DNA from: Bacillota bacterium
GTDB lineage: Bacteria > Bacillota > Clostridia > Christensenellales > CAG-138
Length of the DNA: 5,745 bases
Reading direction: 5' to 3'
Assembly (NCBI GenBank): GCA_023455425.1
Contig: JAEYCM010000024.1
Span: forward strand, 1-5,745
The position numbers were made by a program, and so were the translations under genes. The notes under the pieces are model-generated. The model made no database searches. It saw nothing but the letters and a program-made list of their open reading frames with translations, and was not told the origin of the DNA. Of the stretch, positions 1 to 5,537 are shown piece by piece. Within the stretch, counting starts at the first letter, position 1; every line of letters begins with the position of its first letter.

Positions 1-1245
1 GTAGCAAAAGAAAACGGTAAAAACTGGGAAGAGGCTCAGGGTGATGTGCTGAAAGCAAAAGAAGGAACTGAGCAGGCCATCAGCGCTCCGTCACTGATGA
101 TGGGAGAAAGCTTAATGGACGCTTCCAGCGGATTTGACACAGTATTATATCGCATGCCTCTGGGTGTATTTGCAGGTATCGTGCCATTTAACTTTCCGGC
201 TATGATCCCAATGGGCTGGATGACTCCTATGTGTATCGCATGCGGTAACACCATCGTTTTAAAAGCAGCTTCCTTTACTCCCCAGTCCAGCATGCGTATC
301 GCTGAGCTGTACAAAGAAGCAGGACTTCCGGACGGCGTAATTAATATCGTTACCTGTACCAGAAATGAAGCAGAGATTCTTCTTACACACGATGATGTTA
401 AGGGAATTACCTTCGTAGGTTCCACATCTGTTGGAAAGCATATTTATTCCACAGCTGCAGCAACAGGAAAGAGAGTTCAGGCTCTTTGCGAAGCCAAGAA
501 CCACGCTCTTGTATTAAAGGATGCTCCTGTTAAACGTGTGGCAGCAGGTATCATCAACTCCACCTTTGGCTGTGCTGGTGAAAGATGTATGGCTCTTCCG
601 GTAGTTGTTGTTCAGGAAGAAATTGCGGATGCACTTGTAGCGGAAATCGTAGCTCAGGCTAAGAAGTTAAAAGTGGGACCAGCTTATGACAAAACCACAA
701 ATCTTGGACCGGTTATCAATCAGGCACACAAAGATTCTGTTGTAAAATGGATCGAGACAGGAATCGCAGAAGGCGCCAAGGTGGTACTGGACGGCCGTGA
801 TGTGGTAGTAGAAGGATTTGAAAACGGATTCTACTTAGGGCCAACAATTCTTGATCATGTTACTCCTGAAATGAGCGTAGGCGAAAGAGAGATCTTCGGA
901 CCGGTACTTTGCATTAAGAGAGTAAAGAACTTCGAGGAAGGACTTGCAGTCATGAATGCCAATCCATTTGCCAACGGTTCTGTTATCTTTACACAGAATG
1001 GACGCTATGCAAGAGAGTTTGCCAGACATACAGATGGCGGTATGATCGGTATCAACGTAGGAATTCCGGTTCCGGTTGGTATGTTCCCATTCAACGGCAA
1101 TAAGCTGTCATTTATCGGAGATCTTCACTGCTTAGGAAAAGATGGTTTCAGATTCTATACAGAGAATAAAGTTGTTACCACCAGATGGTTTGACGAAGAA
1201 ACCGGAGAGTCCACAGCTGTTAACACATGGGATGGAACAATCTAA
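1..1245 (+). CDS. iolA: Methylmalonate/malonate-semialdehyde dehydrogenase (CoA-acylating), 5'-truncated by window edge
   Basis: This cytoplasmic ALDH-superfamily enzyme oxidises malonate semialdehyde (or methylmalonate semialdehyde) with NAD and CoA to acetyl-CoA (or propionyl-CoA) plus CO2, the last step of inositol breakdown. The frame is open to base 1. 414 residues are visible, against about 485-500 for the family, so roughly 75-95 N-terminal residues lie upstream. The GTG at 46 is internal and not the start. Visible motifs, counting codon 1 as residue 1: PFNFP with the oxyanion Asn64, an FVGS dinucleotide loop near 137-140, AKNH at 165-168 (typical of this subfamily), GERCMA with catalytic Cys196 preceded by the subfamily-specific Arg195, EIFGP with Glu297, and a C-terminal GKDG/FYT segment. 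Oddities: the usual LKPSE loop reads LKAAS (87-91), and the usual G-A-K-N-H is preceded by Glu164. A terminator directly follows, so this gene ends a transcript separate from iolCDB. The symbol rests on homology plus the iol context; mmsA is the alternative name. Confidence 0.93.
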   Translation, partial: VAKENGKNWEEAQGDVLKAKEGTEQAISAPSLMMGESLMDASSGFDTVLYRMPLGVFAGIVPFNFPAMIPMGWMTPMCIACGNTIVLKAASFTPQSSMRIAELYKEAGLPDGVINIVTCTRNEAEILLTHDDVKGITFVGSTSVGKHIYSTAAATGKRVQALCEAKNHALVLKDAPVKRVAAGIINSTFGCAGERCMALPVVVVQEEIADALVAEIVAQAKKLKVGPAYDKTTNLGPVINQAHKDSVVKWIETGIAEGAKVVLDGRDVVVEGFENGFYLGPTILDHVTPEMSVGEREIFGPVLCIKRVKNFEEGLAVMNANPFANGSVIFTQNGRYAREFARHTDGGMIGINVGIPVPVGMFPFNGNKLSFIGDLHCLGKDGFRFYTENKVVTTRWFDEETGESTAVNTWDGTI

Positions 1246-1261
1246 AAGTTGTTTTTATTGA

Positions 1262-1295
1262 AAAAATAGCACGCATACACTTGCGTGCTATTTTT
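1262..1295 (+). terminator. Rho-independent terminator after iolA
   Basis: A perfect 14-bp inverted repeat: 1262-1275 pairs with 1282-1295 around a 6-nt loop TACACT. The core stem is TAGCACGCA/TGCGTGCTA, flanked by an A run on the 5' side and TTTTT on the 3' side. It starts 16 nt after the iolA stop codon. Because of the flanking A and T runs it could also terminate in the opposite direction. Its 3' arm contains the proposed -35 of the downstream regulator promoter and carries the GCACGC/GCGTGC pair also seen at the iolC promoter. Confidence 0.9.
1269..1288. promoter_or_regulatory. Candidate operator (GCACGC-N8-GCGTGC) overlapping terminator and regulator -35
   Basis: GCACGC at 1269-1274 and GCGTGC at 1283-1288 form the heart of the terminator stem. 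The same pair of hexamers, with a 5-nt instead of an 8-nt gap, lies in the iolC promoter, and the string CACTTGC precedes or overlaps the right-hand element at both places (1278-1284 and 2433-2439). A repressor binding here would cover the regulator's own -35, which suggests autoregulation. The dyad may simply be the terminator, so the operator role is inference. Confidence 0.35.
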
Positions 1296-1309
1296 ATGTG
1301 TGATATGAT
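1281..1309 (+). promoter_or_regulatory. Predicted promoter of the LacI-family regulator
   Basis: TTGCGT at 1281-1286 and TATGAT at 1304-1309 are separated by 17 nt, and a TG at 1301-1302 gives an extended -10. The expected start is near 1316, about 26 nt before the regulator ATG. The -35 sits inside the 3' arm of the iolA terminator, so the two elements physically overlap. This is a match to the vegetative sigma consensus read by eye; no transcript data are available. Confidence 0.65.
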
Positions 1310-1341
1310 TGGTGGAGTGAATTGCTTAAAGGAGAGAACAG

Positions 1342-2361
1342 ATGGCGGGAACGATTCGGGAAATAGCGGAGCGGGCAGGTGTGTCCAGAGGTACTGTTGA
1401 CCGCGCGTTAAATAAACGGGGGCGGATTGACAAGGAAGTGGAAGAGCGGATCTTTCAGATTGCAGATGAAATCGGTTATGTGCCGAAAAAAGAAAAGACG
1501 GCAGTAAAAAAGGAATCGGTTAAAATCGGCATTGTAACCCAGCTGGCTAAATCGTCATTTATGATTCCCATCAGAAAAGGGTTAGAAGATGCGCAAAAGG
1601 AATTGAAAAAAAGAGGAATTGTCTTTGTAATGGAAGAGTGTGTCACTGTGAGCGAGGAAGAGCAGCTTGCAGCCATTGAAAGGCTGGAAAAAAACAAGGT
1701 GTCAGGCATTGCAATCATGCCTGTGGAGTGCGATAAAATAAGGGATAAAATCAATTCCCTGATTGAACAGGGGATTTCAGTCGTAACGTTTAATACGGAT
1801 ATTGTTGGGACAAAACGAAGCTGTTTTGTAGGCCAGGACAACAAACGGAGCGGACGCACGGCTGCCGGGCTTATGGGAATGCTCACCGGAGGACAGGGAA
1901 AGATTCTCGCTATTACAGGATATTTTGGGAATAGTGTTAACAGTATGCGTGTGGATGGGTTTGTGGATGAGATAAAGAGGACATTTCCCGGGCTTGAGCT
2001 TGTGGGAGTACAGAGCAGCTTTGACGAAAAGGAAGAGGTGGAAAAAATCCTTGTTAACACCCTGACTGCTTATCCGGATCTCCAGGGGGCGGTGATATTC
2101 TCAGGAGGCCAGGGGGGCGTAAAAAAGGCGTTTGAAGAGCTGAAGCTGGATAAAAAGCCCCATATTATTATCTATGATTTAACCACGGGAAATATCAAAG
2201 CTCTGGAAGAAGGAATCGCTGATTTTCTCATTGACCAGAACGGTTATACACAAGGGTACCGCGCCCTGTTTATCCTTACGGATATCATGCAGGCTGGAAG
2301 CAGGAAAGAGCAGGAATTTTTTTACACGGATATTATTATAAAAACAAAATACAATATTTAA
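1342..2361 (+). CDS. LacI-family transcriptional regulator, probable inositol-pathway repressor
   Basis: A 339-residue cytoplasmic DNA-binding protein of typical LacI length. The N-terminal helix-turn-helix spans residues 4-23 (IREIAERAGVSRGTVDRALN), followed by the third helix to about 45 and YVPK at 46-49. A periplasmic-binding-protein-like sensor runs from about 60 to the end, with IGIV at 62-65, FNTDI at 150-154, a GQDN/SGR segment at 164-172, and DxNG at 298-301, as in sugar- or polyol-sensing members of the ribose-binding-like group. The start is supported by AAAGGAGAG at 1328-1336, 5 nt before the ATG. The usual hinge sequence (A-R-S/N-L type) after the HTH is not recognisable; a Lys-rich stretch at 49-61 is there instead. 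The gene is bracketed by two terminators and has its own promoter, so it is probably monocistronic. Its position between iolA and iolCDB suggests that it responds to inositol or a downstream intermediate. Effector and targets are inferred. Confidence 0.92.
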   Translation: MAGTIREIAERAGVSRGTVDRALNKRGRIDKEVEERIFQIADEIGYVPKKEKTAVKKESVKIGIVTQLAKSSFMIPIRKGLEDAQKELKKRGIVFVMEECVTVSEEEQLAAIERLEKNKVSGIAIMPVECDKIRDKINSLIEQGISVVTFNTDIVGTKRSCFVGQDNKRSGRTAAGLMGMLTGGQGKILAITGYFGNSVNSMRVDGFVDEIKRTFPGLELVGVQSSFDEKEEVEKILVNTLTAYPDLQGAVIFSGGQGGVKKAFEELKLDKKPHIIIYDLTTGNIKALEEGIADFLIDQNGYTQGYRALFILTDIMQAGSRKEQEFFYTDIIIKTKYNI

Positions 2362-2372
2362 AATCACCATGG

Positions 2373-2416
2373 AATCAGGGATCTGTTGAGTTAAAAAACA
2401 GATCCTGATTTTTTTT
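2373..2416 (+). terminator. Rho-independent terminator after the regulator gene
   Basis: The left arm AATCAGGGATCTGTT (2373-2387) pairs with AACAGATCCTGATT (2397-2410) as 14 bp with one bulged G. The loop is 9 nt and eight T run from 2409 to 2416. It begins 11 nt after the regulator stop codon and ends 19 nt before the iolC -35, isolating the regulator transcript from the iolCDB operon. Confidence 0.9.
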
Positions 2417-2419
2417 ATT

Positions 2420-2434
2420 AAGTAAGCGAAATCA
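2420..2434. promoter_or_regulatory. Candidate cre (CcpA) site upstream of the iolC promoter
   Basis: The 15-mer AAGTAAGCGAAATCA fits the Gram-positive catabolite-responsive consensus WTGNAANCGNWNNCW at every fixed position except the second (A for T). It lies directly upstream of the -35 hexamer at 2436. CcpA control of iol operons is established in Bacillus; here it is inferred from the motif alone, and a one-mismatch 15-mer with degenerate positions can arise by chance. Confidence 0.4.
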
Positions 2435-2435
2435 C

Positions 2436-2464
2436 TTGCACGCGGAGTGCGTGCGTGGTATAAT
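2436..2464 (+). promoter_or_regulatory. Strong predicted promoter of the iolCDB operon
   Basis: TTGCAC (2436-2441), a 17-nt spacer, then a perfect TATAAT (2459-2464) preceded by TG at 2456-2457 (extended -10). Transcription would begin near A2471, leaving a leader of about 48 nt before the iolC ATG. A promoter this close to consensus would be strong without control, and the inverted GCACGC/GCGTGC element fills most of the spacer, as expected for a repressed promoter. Confidence 0.85.
2438..2454. promoter_or_regulatory. Candidate operator (GCACGC-N5-GCGTGC) within the iolC promoter
   Basis: GCACGC (2438-2443) and its inverse GCGTGC (2449-2454) flank GGAGT, overlapping the -35 and most of the spacer. 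A further inverted half-site GCACGCA occurs at 2490-2496, about 20 nt past the predicted transcription start. It is centred 42 bp from TGCGTGC at 2448-2454, about four helical turns. The neighbouring LacI-family protein is the natural candidate binder. The dyad is seen directly; its role is inferred. Confidence 0.5.
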
Positions 2465-2489
2465 GTAGGCACATGAGATGAGCGAAAAA

Positions 2490-2496
2490 GCACGCA
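2490..2496 (-). promoter_or_regulatory. Downstream candidate half-site TGCGTGC in the iolC leader
   Basis: GCACGCA on the + strand reads TGCGTGC on the - strand, the same heptamer found at 1282-1288 and 2448-2454. It sits between the predicted start of transcription and the iolC ribosome binding site. It could be an auxiliary operator half-site; a single 7-mer is weak evidence on its own. Confidence 0.25.
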
Positions 2497-2518
2497 AACA
2501 GATGGGAGAGGTGTAACG

Positions 2519-3553
2519 ATGGAATATATAAAATTTGACGAAGCCAGAGAGCTTGATTTAATACTTCTTGGCAGAGTGGCCATTGATTTTAACCCTGCTT
2601 ACAATGAGCAGGTGAAGGAAGAGTTTAAGCCGCTTAAGAAGGTTCACATGTTTGAAAAATTTGTGGGCGGTTCTCCTGCCAACATTGCCGTAGGCGTGAC
2701 AAGACATGGTATGAAAGCTGGATTTATCGGAAAAGTATCCGATGACCAGTTCGGCGAATTTGTAGTGGATTATTTTAACGAACAGGGGATTGATACCTCC
2801 CACATTACAAAATGCAAAAACGGAGAAAAGCTGGGACTTACTTTTACTGAAATGCTTTCCTCCAGCGAAAGCAGCATTCTGATGTATAGAAACTGCATTG
2901 CTGATTTACAGCTGAGTGTGGAAGACATCGACGAAGAATATATTAAAAGGGCAAAAGCCATTTTGATTTCAGGTACTGCACTTGCTGAAAGTCCTTCAAG
3001 AGAGGCGGCACTTAAGGCGGTGATGCTGGCTAAGAGAAATGACGTAAGAATTATATTTGATATTGATTACAGAGCATATAACTGGAAAAATACAGATGAG
3101 TTATCCATATATTATTCAACTGTTGCAAAAGAAGCGGATATTATTATGGGATCAAGAGAAGAATTTGATCTGACAGAAAATCTGATTAAACCTGGTATGA
3201 CAGATGAAGAAAGCGCTGCTTTATGGCAGGGATATCATGCGGCAATCGTAGTGATCAAGCATGGTATGAAGGGGTCTACTGCATATACCCGTGATGGCCA
3301 GTCATTTTCCATTAAACCGTTCCCGGTAGAGGCAAGAAAGGGCTTTGGAGGCGGAGACGGATATGGTTCCGGTTTCTTATATGGTCTGTATCAGGGATGG
3401 GATATTATTGACTGCCTGGAATTTGGTTCTGCAGAAGCGTCCATGATGGTAAAGAGCAATAACTGCTCAGACTCCCTGCCTGCACCAGAAGAAGTGCATG
3501 CATTTATAAAAGAGGAAAAGGAAAAATTCGGTGAGATGATCGCCCGTGTATAA
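2519..3553 (+). CDS. iolC: 5-dehydro-2-deoxygluconokinase (PfkB family)
   Basis: This cytoplasmic ATP-dependent sugar kinase phosphorylates 2-deoxy-5-keto-D-gluconate (DKG) to its 6-phosphate, the substrate of the IolJ aldolase. Its 344 residues are close to the Bacillus IolC length. The family landmarks are LILLGRVAIDFN near 14-25, the PfkB signature GGSPANIAVG at 50-59, FIGKVSDDQFG at 69-79, SILMYR at 119-124, SGTALAESPSREA at 151-163, FDIDYR at 180-185, VIKHGMKGS at 245-253, and the C-terminal anion-hole/catalytic motif GFGGGDGYGSGF at 275-286 with presumed catalytic base Asp280. Most relatives have G-A-G-D where this protein has G-G-G-D. GGAGAGG at 2505-2511, 7 nt before the ATG, fixes the start. 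It is the first gene of the operon, followed 21 nt later by iolD. Recognition of IolC over other PfkB kinases rests on the overall sequence pattern and the iolD/iolB neighbours. Confidence 0.95.
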   Translation: MEYIKFDEARELDLILLGRVAIDFNPAYNEQVKEEFKPLKKVHMFEKFVGGSPANIAVGVTRHGMKAGFIGKVSDDQFGEFVVDYFNEQGIDTSHITKCKNGEKLGLTFTEMLSSSESSILMYRNCIADLQLSVEDIDEEYIKRAKAILISGTALAESPSREAALKAVMLAKRNDVRIIFDIDYRAYNWKNTDELSIYYSTVAKEADIIMGSREEFDLTENLIKPGMTDEESAALWQGYHAAIVVIKHGMKGSTAYTRDGQSFSIKPFPVEARKGFGGGDGYGSGFLYGLYQGWDIIDCLEFGSAEASMMVKSNNCSDSLPAPEEVHAFIKEEKEKFGEMIARV

Positions 3554-3574
3554 AAATATAAAGGAGAGCGGAAC

Positions 3575-5506
3575 ATGTCAAAAACAATAAGAATGACAAC
3601 AGCACAGGCACTTGTAAAGTTCCTGGATAACCAGTATGTTTCAGTGGATGGAACAGAAATAAAGTTTGTTGAAGGGTTTTTTACAATCTTTGGCCATGGA
3701 ATTGCAGTTGGTCTGGGAGAGGCCCTGGACACCAATCCGGGACAGCTTCGGGTTCTTCAGGGAAGAAACGAGCAGGGGATGTGTCATACAGCGATTGCAT
3801 TTGCCAAACAGAACCAGCGCAGAAGAATTATTCCCTGTGCTTCCTCAGTAGGACCTGGCGCTGCCAATATGGTGACAGCCTGTGCCACTGCAACCGTCAA
3901 TAACATTCCGCTGCTGGTATTTCCTGCCGATACCTTTGCATCCAGACAGCCTGATCCGGTGCTTCAGCAGTTAGAGCAGAGCAGCAGCCTGGCGACTACC
4001 ACCAACGATGCATTTAAACCGGTATGCAAGTACTGGGACAGAATTACCAGACCTGAGATGATTATGAGCGCTTTAATTAATGCCATGCGTGTTCTCACAG
4101 ATCCGGCAGAAACAGGAGCCTGCTGTATTTCCCTCTGTCAGGATGTAGAGGGAGAATCTTTTGATTATCCGGAGTATTTCTTTAAGAAACGGGTTCATAA
4201 GATCACAAGACCTGTGGCAGTGGAAGAAGAACTGGAAGAGATTGCTGACATCATTGCAGAAGCGAAGAAACCCATTGTGATTGTGGGCGGAGGAGTTCGT
4301 TACTCAGATGCAGGAGAAGTGGTAGAACAATTCTGCGAAGAATTTATGATTCCATTTGGAGAGAGCCAGGCTGGAAAGAGCGCCTGCAAATCAAGCCATC
4401 CGTACTGTCTTGGAGGAATCGGAGTGACCGGTACTTATGCTTCCAATGTCATTGCAAAGGAGGCAGATGTGGTAATCGCCATTGGAACCAGACTGAGCGA
4501 TTTTACTACCAGCTCCAAGTGGCTGTTTAAAAGAGATAATGTTAAATTTGTTACCATAAATAACAGCAGATTCCATGCCTATAAGATGGATGCATCCATG
4601 GCAGTAGGCGATGCAAAAGTAACCGTAGAGGCACTGACAGAAAAGCTGAGAGAAAAACAGTATGTAACCCAGTACCGCAATGAGATTACAGACGCAAAGA
4701 AAAAATGGGATGAGGAGATGGTTCGCCTGGGCAGCATTGAGTTTACAGGAGAAGATTTTGAACCCATTATCAAAGCAAGAGATCCCAGAACAATTCCGGA
4801 ATTTGTCCGTCTTACCAACGGTAAGATCACCCAGACCGCAGCGCTGGCAGCGATCAGAAGAGTGATTGATGCAGATGCCACAATCATTACGGCAGGAGGT
4901 TCCCTTCCAAGCTGTATGCAGCGTATGTGGACCACCGACAAGCGGGGCGGATATCACGCTGAATACGGATATTCCTGTATGGGATATGAAGTTGCAGCAA
5001 CCCTGGGGGTTAAATTTGCAGAGCCGGAACATGAGGTTTACTGCGTAGTGGGCGATTCCAGTTTTCAGATGCTGCACAGTGAAATTATGACCATTATGCA
5101 GGAAAGACAGAAAGTTAATATTCTGATCTTTGATAACTGCGGCTTTGGATGTATCAACAACCTGGAGATGAACCATGGAATTGGAAGCCTTGCAACGGAG
5201 TACCGCTATACAGACGGGAAAAAACCAACTGGCGATTTAATCCCTGTTGACTATGCCAAGGTGGGAGAGGGCTATGGTTTAAAGACTTATACCTGCCGCA
5301 CCATCGCAGAGTTGGAAGATGCATTAAAGGATGCCAAAAGCCAGGAGAAGGCCTGCCTGTTTGACTTAAAGGTAATTCCAAAGACCATGTCTGACGGATA
5401 TGAATCCTGGTGGAATGTGGGACTTGCTGATACGTCTGAAAAAACCAGCGTAAACGAAGCGTTTGGAAGAGTCATGGAAGGCAGAAACGCAGCAAGAAAG
5501 TATTAA
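3575..5506 (+). CDS. iolD: 3D-(3,5/4)-trihydroxycyclohexane-1,2-dione hydrolase (ThDP-dependent)
   Basis: This cytoplasmic thiamine-diphosphate enzyme hydrolytically opens the ring of trihydroxycyclohexanedione to give 5-deoxy-D-glucuronate (EC 3.7.1.22). Its 643 residues compare with about 637 in Bacillus. It has the three-domain layout of the acetolactate-synthase-like group: an N-terminal PYR domain (about 1-190) with FGHG at 39-42 and GRNEQG at 63-68, where Glu66 is the presumed cofactor-activating glutamate; a central domain (about 215-360) with VIVGGGVRYS; and a C-terminal PP domain (about 425-610) with EYGYSCMGYE at 463-472. The Mg/ThDP motif G493-D494-S495 precedes D520-N521 and CINN at 526-529. 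Family members normally read GDG there, so Ser495 is unusual. DGYESWW at 607-613 is a family-typical C-terminal landmark. AAAGGAGAG at 3560-3568 supports the ATG. It lies 21 nt after iolC and 31 nt before iolB with no terminator between, so the three are probably co-transcribed. Confidence 0.96.
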   Translation: MSKTIRMTTAQALVKFLDNQYVSVDGTEIKFVEGFFTIFGHGIAVGLGEALDTNPGQLRVLQGRNEQGMCHTAIAFAKQNQRRRIIPCASSVGPGAANMVTACATATVNNIPLLVFPADTFASRQPDPVLQQLEQSSSLATTTNDAFKPVCKYWDRITRPEMIMSALINAMRVLTDPAETGACCISLCQDVEGESFDYPEYFFKKRVHKITRPVAVEEELEEIADIIAEAKKPIVIVGGGVRYSDAGEVVEQFCEEFMIPFGESQAGKSACKSSHPYCLGGIGVTGTYASNVIAKEADVVIAIGTRLSDFTTSSKWLFKRDNVKFVTINNSRFHAYKMDASMAVGDAKVTVEALTEKLREKQYVTQYRNEITDAKKKWDEEMVRLGSIEFTGEDFEPIIKARDPRTIPEFVRLTNGKITQTAALAAIRRVIDADATIITAGGSLPSCMQRMWTTDKRGGYHAEYGYSCMGYEVAATLGVKFAEPEHEVYCVVGDSSFQMLHSEIMTIMQERQKVNILIFDNCGFGCINNLEMNHGIGSLATEYRYTDGKKPTGDLIPVDYAKVGEGYGLKTYTCRTIAELEDALKDAKSQEKACLFDLKVIPKTMSDGYESWWNVGLADTSEKTSVNEAFGRVMEGRNAARKY

Positions 5507-5537
5507 ACGGCCGGATATGACCGGAAAGGAAGAAAAT

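Noticed and set aside
46..48. GTG at 46 as the start of the dehydrogenase
   Set aside because: The frame is open to base 1 and the upstream codons encode family-typical sequence (E-N-G-K-N-W). The visible protein is also shorter than the family, so the gene begins outside the window.
1476..2060. 194-codon open frame on the - strand inside the LacI-family gene
   Set aside because: The product is Ser/Phe/Leu-rich low-information sequence, as expected from the complement of a coding frame. No ribosome binding site or family resemblance was seen.
2476..2490. Possible second cre site around GAGCGAAAAAGC in the iolC leader
   Set aside because: With the CG aligned, it mismatches the cre consensus at three or more fixed positions.
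2465..2518. Riboswitch or attenuator in the iolC leader
   Set aside because: The leader is only about 48 nt from the predicted start, with no terminator-like hairpin or known aptamer pattern.
4391..5176. 261-codon open frame on the - strand inside iolD
   Set aside because: It is fully antisense to a well-conserved enzyme gene, its product is rich in Cys/His/Ile without recognisable motifs, and it overlaps the conserved ThDP region whose + strand translation is clearly real.
5507..5537. CCGG-atatga-CCGG short dyad between iolD and iolB
   Set aside because: The 4-bp stem has no T-tract and is too weak for a terminator or processing site. The gap is a normal intra-operon spacer with a ribosome binding site.
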